From positions 1-6,630 of the forward strand of contig JAHWYE010000096.1 in the NCBI GenBank assembly GCA_020028195.1: a stretch of DNA of 6,630 nt, in the 5' to 3' direction. Positions 1 to 4,499 of this stretch are shown here, piece after piece; position 1 is the first letter of the stretch, and each line of letters begins with the position of its first letter. The notes beneath the pieces are model-generated. The model had not been told where the DNA came from and did not search any database. It worked only from the letters and a program-made list of their open reading frames with translations. The DNA is from Nitrospirota bacterium (GTDB taxonomy: Bacteria > Nitrospirota > Nitrospiria > Nitrospirales > Nitrospiraceae). A program made the position numbers and the translations under genes.

Positions 1-171
1 TGGATCACTGGGGACATTGGTCAGGTGGACGGTCCCGTCTCCGTCAATGTATTGGTAAATATCCCCCAGCACGACCGGCGGGAATGCCGAGGTCGTGAAT
101 ATTAATAGCGTAGCCAAGGCACCCAACCGGGCGCAGTGCCCAAGACGGGACCACAGCTGATTCATCAGCAT
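1..171 (-). CDS. Exported protein, N-terminal fragment (DUF4124-like, possibly lytic transglycosylase)
   Basis: An open reading frame runs from an ATG at 171 leftwards off the window, giving 57 residues without a stop. Residues 1-36 look like a signal peptide: a short N-region with Arg (9, 15), a hydrophobic stretch around 17-35 and a likely cleavage near Gly36. The mature part begins DIYQYIDGDGTVHLTNVP (37-54). This resembles the DUF4124-type start 'IY.YvD.dG..hfTNvP' seen at the N-terminus of exported lytic transglycosylases and related envelope proteins in Deltaproteobacteria and Nitrospirota. The catalytic domain, if any, lies outside the window, so the transglycosylase role is inference. 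An in-frame TGA at 175-177 limits the start to ATG 171 or ATG 165. No clear Shine-Dalgarno sequence precedes either. The different-frame ORF over the same bases lacks this family signature. Confidence 0.7.
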   Translation of the reverse strand, partial: MLMNQLWSRLGHCARLGALATLLIFTTSAFPPVVLGDIYQYIDGDGTVHLTNVPSDP

Positions 172-178
172 ACATCAA

Positions 179-208
179 ACCATAGCATCCCCTGACCGGA
201 CCTGTCAA
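179..208 (-). promoter_or_regulatory. Candidate sigma-70-type promoter for the exported-protein gene
   Basis: Reading the minus strand, a perfect -35 hexamer TTGACA lies at 208-203. After an 18-base spacer comes TATGGT at 184-179, matching the -10 consensus at four of six positions. The expected transcription start, about seven bases downstream, falls near 172, next to the ATG at 171. If correct, the mRNA would be leaderless or nearly so, which fits the absence of a ribosome binding site. Promoter calls from hexamers alone are uncertain. Confidence 0.4.
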
Positions 209-284
209 AACGCCAATCGTAACACCTTGAATAACTGAGCAAAAAAAATAGATCAAGCGGCAGCAACTGAGAGCAAGGGCCTGT

Positions 285-1145
285 TTACCCTAGGAAACGC
301 GCGAGGTTGGAGCGGAAGTGATCCTGTAATCTGGTGGTGAGAGAACCTGGCCGTCCAGCGCCAACCGGAAGGTTATTGATCTGACAGGCCGGCATAATCT
401 CCATGCTAGTGTTGGTCAGGAAGCATTCTTCAGCCTGCCTCAACGCCTCGGCTTCGTACACTCCCTCGTCAGCCGGTATCCCCTGTTCCCGTGCCAGCAG
501 GAGCACCACTTCCCGAGTAATGCCGTCCAGAATGCCGCAGGCCACTGAAGGGGTGCAGAGGCGTCCGGTTCGCACGAAGAACAGGTTGCTGGTACTGCAT
601 TCCGTCAGCTGTCCCTCGGAGTTCAGCATGAGTGCATCGAAGGCCCCGGCCTGCAAGGCTTCCTGCTTCGCCAGTATATTGTTCAGGAAGTTCAGTGATT
701 TAATCTGGGGGGACAAGGCCGTCGCCAGATTCCGGCGGACGTGGGCGATAGTCAGTTTCACGCCTTCTCGGAATAGGTTAGAAGGATAGGGCTGGAACGG
801 CATGGCCATAATGACCACCGTCGGACGCCGACAGAGGCTCGGGTCCAGCCCAATCGCTCCCTCGCCGCGGGAAACCGTGATGCGTAAGTACGCGTCCGTG
901 AGGCCATTCCGACGTATGGCTTCATTCAGGAGCGCCGGCCAGTCCTTCTCGGGAATGGGGATATCGAGCCCGATCAGATTTCCAGAACGTTGCAGTCTGG
1001 CAAGATGCTGGGAGAGCATAAAAATGCGACCACTGTAGGCTCGAAGCGTCTCATAGACACCGTCTCCGTACAGGAAGCCATGGTCGAAAACCGATATGAC
1101 TGCTTTGTCCCTCTGCACGAACGCGTCATTGAGGTAGATCCACAT
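285..1145 (-). CDS. pabC: Fold-type IV PLP enzyme, probable aminodeoxychorismate lyase
   Basis: This 286-residue protein belongs to the class IV aminotransferase / ADC lyase family (BCAT, D-amino acid transaminase, PabC). Visible family features are the N-terminal FDHGFLYGDGVYETLR (20-35), the phosphate-side Arg in HLARL (R50), the PLP-binding lysine K149 in IKSLNFLNN, the cofactor-nitrogen glutamate E182 in LTECSTSN, and the GIT phosphate-binding turn (208-210). The length is normal for the family. ATG at 1145 begins two bases after the pabB stop codon, so the two genes are almost certainly co-transcribed and translationally linked. This supports a role in p-aminobenzoate synthesis: cleaving 4-amino-4-deoxychorismate to PABA and pyruvate in the cytoplasm. 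From sequence alone a branched-chain or D-amino acid aminotransferase is also possible, because the K149 motif is shared by these enzymes. The family assignment is firm; the gene symbol rests on context. Confidence 0.72.
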   Translation of the reverse strand: MWIYLNDAFVQRDKAVISVFDHGFLYGDGVYETLRAYSGRIFMLSQHLARLQRSGNLIGLDIPIPEKDWPALLNEAIRRNGLTDAYLRITVSRGEGAIGLDPSLCRRPTVVIMAMPFQPYPSNLFREGVKLTIAHVRRNLATALSPQIKSLNFLNNILAKQEALQAGAFDALMLNSEGQLTECSTSNLFFVRTGRLCTPSVACGILDGITREVVLLLAREQGIPADEGVYEAEALRQAEECFLTNTSMEIMPACQINNLPVGAGRPGSLTTRLQDHFRSNLARFLG

Positions 1146-1147
1146 GG

Positions 1148-2629
1148 TCAGGATTTCTGAAGAACCTCGAAGAGGGCCTCAGCCTTGAATAGCGTCTCTT
1201 CGTACTCCCGGCCTGGATCGGAGTCCGCGACAATCCCCGCTCCAACTTGAAGATAACCGTGCCCGCTGGTCAGGACCAAGGTGCGGATGATGATGTTCAG
1301 GTCCAAATCGCCGCTCCAACTCAGATAGCCCAGCGAGCCGGTATAGGGTCCGCGTTGGACTGGCTCCAGACTGTCGATGATCTCCATACAACGGATCTTG
1401 GGTACTCCAGTAATCGTGCCGCCAGGAAAGACTGCTCGGACGAGGTCGAACCCATCCAGTTCATCGCGTATCGTTCCGGTGATATTAGACACGATATGGC
1501 ATACGTGGGAATACCGCTCGACGACCATGAATTCGTCCACCCGGACTGTGCCGAATCGACAGACACGGCCGAGATCATTCCGCTCGAGATCCACGAGCAT
1601 CAGGTGTTCGGCACGCTCCTTATGGTTGGTCAGCAGCTCTTCGGCAAGCTGTCGGTCCTCAAACGCGCTCCGACCGCGGGGTCTGGTGCCGGCGATCGGG
1701 CGGGTATCCACTCGGCGACCGTCCAAACGCACCAAGCGCTCAGGGGACGAGCTGACCAAGGCCATGTTCTCGAATTCGAGCAGGGCTGAGAACGGTGAGG
1801 GGTTCACCTTTCGTAGCCGTGCGTAGAGGGATAGTCCAGGCCTTTCGTTGAAGAAGCCGGAGGAGCCACAGAAGTCGATAGTGAAGCGGTGGGAAAGGTT
1901 GGCCTGATAGATGTCTCCGGCGCGGATATAGTCCTGACATTTCAGGACCCGTTCCAGGTAAGCGGCGCGGGGCTGGTCAGGGCTCAGCTCGAACCGACCG
2001 GATGCCAAGTCGGTCTCGCGGGTTCTGCTGGCAACCGACAGCCTTGCCTCCAGCTCAGCGAGGCGATCACACCCCTCGCGGTAGAGTTTTTCCCGTGGCT
2101 CCCCCAGCATCCGTTCCAGCGGAGGTGCAAAAATGAGGTGCAGCGTCTTGGTGTGGTGGTCGAGCGCAGCGAGCACCTCCACAAACGCGAACTGGAGGTC
2201 CGGCAAGTGAAGATCGTCTGGGGCCTGGCTGGGGATAGTCTCAAAGCGTCGCGCGACGTCGTAGCTCAAGAATCCAACCGCGCCGCCGAAGAACGGAGGC
2301 ACACCGTCTGGTCTCTCCATCCGGGAAGCTCGCAGCAGCCCAGTCAGCGCGTCGAATGGATCGCCCTGTTTCACCGTCGAGACGTCACCGGTGCGCAGTT
2401 CGTAGTGGTCGTCCTTTCCCGAGAGGACGAGATAAGGGTCGCTCCCCATGAACGAGTAGCGCGCGACCGACTCGCTGCCTTTTCCGCTTTCCAACCAGAA
2501 GGACGGGCGGTTCGGCAGGACAATCCGTCTGTAGAGCTCGCATGCGTCTCCCTCCGGCTGTGGAATGGACAGCACCAGTGGTTGAGGACGCTTCTCGATC
2601 AGAAACCGTGCGCGCGATGGACGGATCAT
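1148..2629 (-). CDS. pabB: Aminodeoxychorismate synthase component I (chorismate-utilising enzyme)
   Basis: This 493-residue cytoplasmic enzyme of the TrpE/PabB/isochorismate synthase fold would aminate chorismate to 4-amino-4-deoxychorismate, using ammonia from a PabA/TrpG partner not present here. The N-terminal domain has FWLES...ARYSFMG (44-62). The catalytic domain shows GDIYQANLSHRF (238-249), NPSPFSALLEF (276-286), SSSPERL (293-299), PIAGTRPRG (311-319), the ERAEHLMLVDLERND block (338-352), catalytic His378 in HVCHIVSN, FPGGTITGVPK (401-411) and GAGIVADSDPGREYEET (463-479). NPSPFSA, rather than the NPSPYMF typical of tryptophan-sensing TrpE, and the neighbouring pabC favour PabB. Against this, PIAGT has Ala313 where E. 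coli PabB has its catalytic lysine (PIKGT), as in TrpE, so anthranilate synthase activity cannot be excluded. ATG 2629 is the only good start; it has a weak ribosome binding site. The stop lies two bases before pabC. Confidence 0.8.
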   Translation of the reverse strand: MIRPSRARFLIEKRPQPLVLSIPQPEGDACELYRRIVLPNRPSFWLESGKGSESVARYSFMGSDPYLVLSGKDDHYELRTGDVSTVKQGDPFDALTGLLRASRMERPDGVPPFFGGAVGFLSYDVARRFETIPSQAPDDLHLPDLQFAFVEVLAALDHHTKTLHLIFAPPLERMLGEPREKLYREGCDRLAELEARLSVASRTRETDLASGRFELSPDQPRAAYLERVLKCQDYIRAGDIYQANLSHRFTIDFCGSSGFFNERPGLSLYARLRKVNPSPFSALLEFENMALVSSSPERLVRLDGRRVDTRPIAGTRPRGRSAFEDRQLAEELLTNHKERAEHLMLVDLERNDLGRVCRFGTVRVDEFMVVERYSHVCHIVSNITGTIRDELDGFDLVRAVFPGGTITGVPKIRCMEIIDSLEPVQRGPYTGSLGYLSWSGDLDLNIIIRTLVLTSGHGYLQVGAGIVADSDPGREYEETLFKAEALFEVLQKS

Positions 2630-2660
2630 ACGGTGACCGAATCTTCGGGGGCCGATTGTT

Positions 2661-2679
2661 CTTGTTGTATCACAACAAG
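2661..2679. promoter_or_regulatory. Perfect inverted repeat in the pabB-atpI divergent region, candidate operator
   Basis: CTTGTTGT (2661-2668) and ACAACAAG (2672-2679) form a perfect 8-bp inverted repeat around a 3-base centre. It lies 32 bases upstream of the pabB start and about 30 bases upstream of the -35 of the atp promoter. The size, symmetry and position suit binding of a dimeric helix-turn-helix regulator that could act on either gene. On the pabB side the repeat overlaps a weak -10-like TACAAC. It could instead fold as a small RNA hairpin in the pabB leader. No regulator is encoded in the window, so its function is inferred. Confidence 0.45.
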
Positions 2680-2707
2680 GGAACGGAGACCAACGGAGGT
2701 GTTCGGC

Positions 2708-2737
2708 TTGACAATTTACCTGAGATTTTGATTGAAT
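2708..2737 (+). promoter_or_regulatory. Candidate sigma-70-type promoter of the F0 ATP synthase operon
   Basis: A perfect TTGACA (2708-2713) is followed after 18 bases by TTGAAT (2732-2737), which matches the -10 consensus at four of six positions. The predicted start near 2744 leaves a leader of about 70 bases before the preferred atpI start at 2814. It also places the alternative in-frame ATG at 2736 inside the promoter, which argues against that longer start. It is the only good -35 hexamer seen between pabB and atpI on this strand. Confidence 0.45.
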
Positions 2738-2763
2738 GGCGCGCCCCTGTCCGGCCGCGCGCC
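2738..2763 (+). other. GC-rich hairpin at the start of the atp leader
   Basis: GGCGCGC (2738-2744) and GCGCGCC (2757-2763) are perfect complements separated by 12 bases. The stem would form at or next to the predicted 5' end of the atp transcript. Such 5' hairpins can stabilise mRNA, but that role is inference. No T-tract follows, so it is not an intrinsic terminator. Confidence 0.4.
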
Positions 2764-2813
2764 TGTGTGAAACCTTTGTGAAGCCGGCGTGCGTGTGCGG
2801 TGAGTGTGATGGT

Positions 2814-3029
2814 ATGCCGCCCTCAACCGATCCGTTCTATGCGGGCTTGGGGCAGGCGGTCCGGATCGGGACCGAATTGCTCGCAGCCTTGATTGTGGGG
2901 GGCGGGCTGGGTTGGCTGGCTGATACCTACCTCTTTGCATCAGCACCTTGGGGCGTGGTAACGGGATTGGTCCTGGGAGCCGTTGCCGGGGTGTTGAATG
3001 CCTATCGGGCAGCCCAGCGGTGGAAATAG
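2814..3029 (+). CDS. atpI: AtpI-like ATP synthase assembly protein
   Basis: This 71-residue inner-membrane protein has two predicted transmembrane helices (about 19-40 and 46-66). The turn contains GGGLGWLADTYL (29-40), followed by APWG and a Gly-rich second helix ending in NAYRAAQRW. This is the pattern of AtpI/AtpZ proteins ('G..iG..LD..l...PwG...g...G...G..n.yr'), which help assemble the c-ring or supply Mg2+ to ATP synthase. The position immediately ahead of atpB is the usual one. I chose ATG 2814 because a GGTGAG ribosome binding site lies nine bases upstream and because the N-terminus then has normal length. The same frame is open from ATG 2736, which would add 26 Cys- and Pro-rich residues unlike the family and would overlap the candidate -10. 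A 244-base gap with structured repeats separates it from atpB. Confidence 0.75.
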   Translation: MPPSTDPFYAGLGQAVRIGTELLAALIVGGGLGWLADTYLFASAPWGVVTGLVLGAVAGVLNAYRAAQRWK

Positions 3030-3030
3030 C

Positions 3031-3125
3031 GGAGGGATGGGAATTGGCCCAGTGCTCGCGCACCGCGCACGATTAGAAGGGATGGCGTGGGGCGACCAGG
3101 GAATTCCCGTGCTCCCGCAGCGCGC
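3031..3125. repeat. Imperfect direct duplication between atpI and atpB
   Basis: Three blocks recur in the same order: GGGATGG at 3034-3040 and 3079-3085, GGGAATT at 3039-3045 and 3099-3105, and a 17-base GTGCTC-led block at 3052-3068 and 3109-3125 with 15 of 17 matches. The second copy is longer because about a dozen bases (from 3087), which form the outer arm of the neighbouring stem-loop, separate the first two blocks. It reads as a partial tandem copy of a repeat element, or as one copy interrupted by another. No coding potential is convincing here. Confidence 0.45.
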
Positions 3126-3180
3126 GGCCTCGGAAGGCCCTCGCTGGACGGCCGCAGTAGGAATCCCCCGGTCGCCCCAC
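3087..3180. repeat. 94-bp inverted-repeat (stem-loop) element upstream of atpB
   Basis: The arm at 3087-3107, beginning GTGGGGCGACC, is the reverse complement of 3160-3180 over 21 bases with two mismatches; the outer 11 pairs are perfect. Inside is a second hairpin, GGCCT-CGGA-AGGCC (3126-3139), and an alternative GCGGCC/GGCCGC pairing (3124-3129 with 3150-3155). The nested arrangement resembles REP- or MITE-like intergenic elements. It has no ORF of its own and no clear target-site duplication. Transcribed within the atp operon, it would form a strong RNA structure between atpI and atpB. There is no T-tract, so a simple terminator is unlikely. Confidence 0.65.
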
Positions 3181-3211
3181 TTGAAAAAGGGGGCTGACGG
3201 TGAAAGAAATA

Positions 3212-3255
3212 TTCGGTGGACACGGGCAGTTGGGACCAGTCCACATCCCTCCGAA
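3212..3255 (+). other. Possible hairpin just upstream of the atpB ribosome binding site
   Basis: GTGGAC (3216-3221) pairs perfectly with GTCCAC (3239-3244). Outside it TTCGG (3212-3216) can pair with CCGAA (3251-3255), sharing one base with the inner stem and leaving a bulge. The structure ends six bases before the AAAGGAAG ribosome binding site (3261-3268) and could affect access to it. This is a weak structural suggestion, not a demonstrated switch. Confidence 0.3.
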
Positions 3256-3273
3256 AGGTGAAAGGAAGAAATA

Positions 3274-4020
3274 GTGGACAATCCGCTCCACCCATTTGAG
3301 CTTCACCCGTTTGGGCAGCTCTCGCTGTTCGGCCTTGACATTTCACTGAACAAAGCGGTGATCATGATGTGGGTGGTGGTTGCGCTCATTGCCGGCCTGC
3401 TCATCGTAGCCGGAGCTTCGCGGCGGCTGGTTCCCACGAAACTCCAGAGCCTGGCCGAGCTGTTCGTGGATTTTATCCGTGGGATGATTCTGGATACGAT
3501 GGGGAAGGACGGGATGCGGTTTTTTCCGTTCCTTGCCACCTTGTTTCTGTTCATCCTGTTCTGCAACCTCCTGGGGCTGATTCCCGGCTTGTACACCGTG
3601 ACCAGTCAGATTGTGGTGACGGCGGCGTTCGCGCTCCTTGTGTACAGTATGAGCGTTGTCGTCGGGGTCGCGCTCCATGGCATAAAATTTTTGGGAATCC
3701 TGATTCCGCCCGGTACGCCTCGCTGGTTGCTTCCGCTCATGATGCCGATCGAACTCATCAGTCAGCTGGCGCGACCCCTTTCACTGGCGGTTCGATTGTT
3801 CGCGAACATGACGGCGGGCCATACCGTTCTGGCTGTCCTCTTCGGAATGGCCCTTTCGCTGCCGCTTCTGATCGGCTGGCTGCCGTTCGCATTCACGATT
3901 GCGATCAACGGCCTGGAAGTCTTCATCGCCTTCATTCAGGCCTACATTTTCACCATCTTGACTTGCGTCTATCTCGGAGATGCCATGCACCTGCATGGGC
4001 ACGACGATCACGCACACTGA
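3274..4020 (+). CDS. atpB: ATP synthase F0 subunit a
   Basis: This 248-residue inner-membrane protein forms the two proton half-channels beside the c-ring. Hydrophobic helices lie at about 27-47, 85-106, 112-135, 140-160 (amphipathic loop region), 184-204 and 206-233. The signature SLAVRLFANMTAGH (170-183) contains the essential Arg174, equivalent to E. coli aR210. Gln222 in IQAYIF matches aQ252. His183 and Glu215 occupy the positions of E. coli aE219 and aH245, so the pair is swapped, as is common in many bacteria. The C-terminus is His-rich (MHLHGHDDHAH, 238-248). The start is GTG 3274, supported by AAAGGAAG at 3261-3268 with five to six bases of spacing and by the family-like N-terminus. 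It lies between atpI and atpE, separated from each by repeat elements, the second beginning at the base after the stop codon. Confidence 0.96.
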   Translation: MDNPLHPFELHPFGQLSLFGLDISLNKAVIMMWVVVALIAGLLIVAGASRRLVPTKLQSLAELFVDFIRGMILDTMGKDGMRFFPFLATLFLFILFCNLLGLIPGLYTVTSQIVVTAAFALLVYSMSVVVGVALHGIKFLGILIPPGTPRWLLPLMMPIELISQLARPLSLAVRLFANMTAGHTVLAVLFGMALSLPLLIGWLPFAFTIAINGLEVFIAFIQAYIFTILTCVYLGDAMHLHGHDDHAH

Positions 4021-4140
4021 GAGGCTGCTGAAAACGCCCTCCAGCGGCGTTCTCAGTCGCTCGACCCTCAACGTACACAAAGGTAAGCCTCGGGGTTCTC
4101 GCTTCTTGCGGCCTTGCTGGAGAACGTTTTGAGCAGCCTG
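4021..4140. repeat. 119-bp inverted-repeat element between atpB and atpE
   Basis: The arm at 4022-4045, beginning AGGCTGCTGAAAACG, is the reverse complement of 4116-4139 over 24 bases with three mismatches. The interior holds weaker complementary blocks, around 4065-4076 with 4083-4095. The element starts directly after the atpB TGA (4018-4020) and ends 44 bases before atpE. It carries no gene. From memory, intergenic sequences with the same GCTGCTGAAAA...TTTTGAGCAGCCTG ends recur in Nitrospira genomes, but I could not check this. In the transcript it would form a long hairpin between the genes for one subunit a and the many subunits c. Confidence 0.7.
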
Positions 4141-4150
4141 CGGTCAGGCT
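4135..4150 (+). other. Small tetraloop hairpin with short T-run upstream of atpE
   Basis: AGCCTG (4135-4140), CGGT loop and CAGGCT (4145-4150) form a perfect six-pair hairpin followed by CTTTAAG. The left side overlaps the right arm of the larger repeat (4116-4139), so in RNA the two structures would compete at their edges. The T-run is too short for a confident terminator. It could act as a weak attenuator or be part of the repeat's boundary. Confidence 0.3.
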
Positions 4151-4183
4151 CTTTAAGCTCATTGAAGGGGAGGAAAGCAAACA

Positions 4184-4414
4184 ATGGATTCTGCAGCAGC
4201 GGCTTTGTTGGGGATGGGATTAGCGGCAGCCGGGTTCGCAGGCGCCGGCGTGGGAATCGGGTTTATCTTCGGCAAAATGATTGAGGCAGTCGCGCGTCAG
4301 CCGGAAGCCGAGGGGCGGGTCGGCAAATATATGTGGATTGGCTTCGCACTGGTCGAGGCGATTGCGCTGTACGGACTGGTCATCGCGTTCATCATCATGG
4401 GGTTGCGGAAGTAG
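4184..4414 (+). CDS. atpE: ATP synthase F0 subunit c (c-ring proteolipid)
   Basis: This 76-residue double-helix hairpin protein is the unit of the rotating c-ring. Helix 1 (about 5-31) contains the Gly-rich GAGVGIG packing motif (20-26). The polar loop has ARQPE (37-41), and helix 2 (about 49-73) carries the proton-binding Glu58 in FALVEAIALYG. Ile25 stands where Na+-type rings have their Gln, and Ala59 follows Glu58 rather than Ser/Thr. This indicates H+ coupling. The ATG at 4184 has a strong AGGGGAGGA ribosome binding site (GGAGG at 4169-4173, ten-base spacing), the best in the window, suiting a subunit needed in about ten copies. It lies between atpB and atpF, with a repeat element upstream and short repeats downstream. 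Confidence 0.97.
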   Translation: MDSAAAALLGMGLAAAGFAGAGVGIGFIFGKMIEAVARQPEAEGRVGKYMWIGFALVEAIALYGLVIAFIIMGLRK

Positions 4415-4419
4415 GACGT

Positions 4420-4497
4420 CGTTCATCGTTATTCGTTAACCGTTCATCGTGAAGTCTTTGCGGTTAACGATTCACGCTCAACGTTTCACGAGTGAAA
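4420..4497. repeat. Short direct and inverted repeats between atpE and atpF
   Basis: The 10-mer CGTTCATCGT occurs perfectly at 4420-4429 and 4441-4450. ATTCGTTAACCG (4431-4442) and CGGTTAACGATT (4461-4472) are inverted copies with one mismatch around an 18-base loop. TTTCAC-GA-GTGAAA (4484-4497) is a perfect inverted repeat ending two bases before the atpF ATG. The whole 78-base gap is built from variants of 'cgttcatcg / gttaacg / ttcacg' words. I recall such tracts from Nitrospira intergenic regions, unverified. Their origin and role are unknown. Confidence 0.6.
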
Positions 4498-4499
4498 AC

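Noticed and set aside
44..256. 70-residue minus-strand ORF with ATG start overlapping the left-edge gene
   Set aside because: A different frame (start 171) has a signal peptide and a recognisable DUF4124-like segment running off the edge; this one has no family feature and covers the promoter.
241..284. Intrinsic terminator after pabC: eight-T run on the minus strand (248-241)
   Set aside because: No stable GC-rich stem directly precedes the T-run; only a three-pair CAG/CTG pairing is visible nearby.
1247..2731. Long plus-strand ORFs opposite pabB (180, 149 and 280 residues)
   Set aside because: Antisense shadows of a well-conserved gene in GC-rich DNA; compositions are Arg/Ser/Gln-rich without motifs or ribosome binding sites.
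2736..2813. Longer AtpI start at ATG 2736
   Set aside because: It overlaps the candidate -10 hexamer, has no good ribosome binding site, and adds a Cys/Pro-rich stretch unlike AtpI proteins.
2716..3346. Several 77-115 residue minus-strand ORFs across the atpI-atpB region
   Set aside because: They cross inverted repeats and the real atp genes, overlap each other, and have Pro/Arg/Gly-rich low-complexity translations.
3369..4031. 220-residue plus-strand ORF inside atpB in another frame
   Set aside because: It is fully overlapped by atpB, whose frame shows all subunit a signatures.
4420..4497. CRISPR array or tRNA in the repeat-rich atpE-atpF gap
   Set aside because: Only two copies of a 10-mer without spacer-repeat periodicity, and no cloverleaf or CCA-end pattern.
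4449..4499. Longer AtpF start at GTG 4449
   Set aside because: The added residues are encoded by repeat words and would put an atypical segment before the membrane helix; ATG 4500 gives a normal N-terminus.
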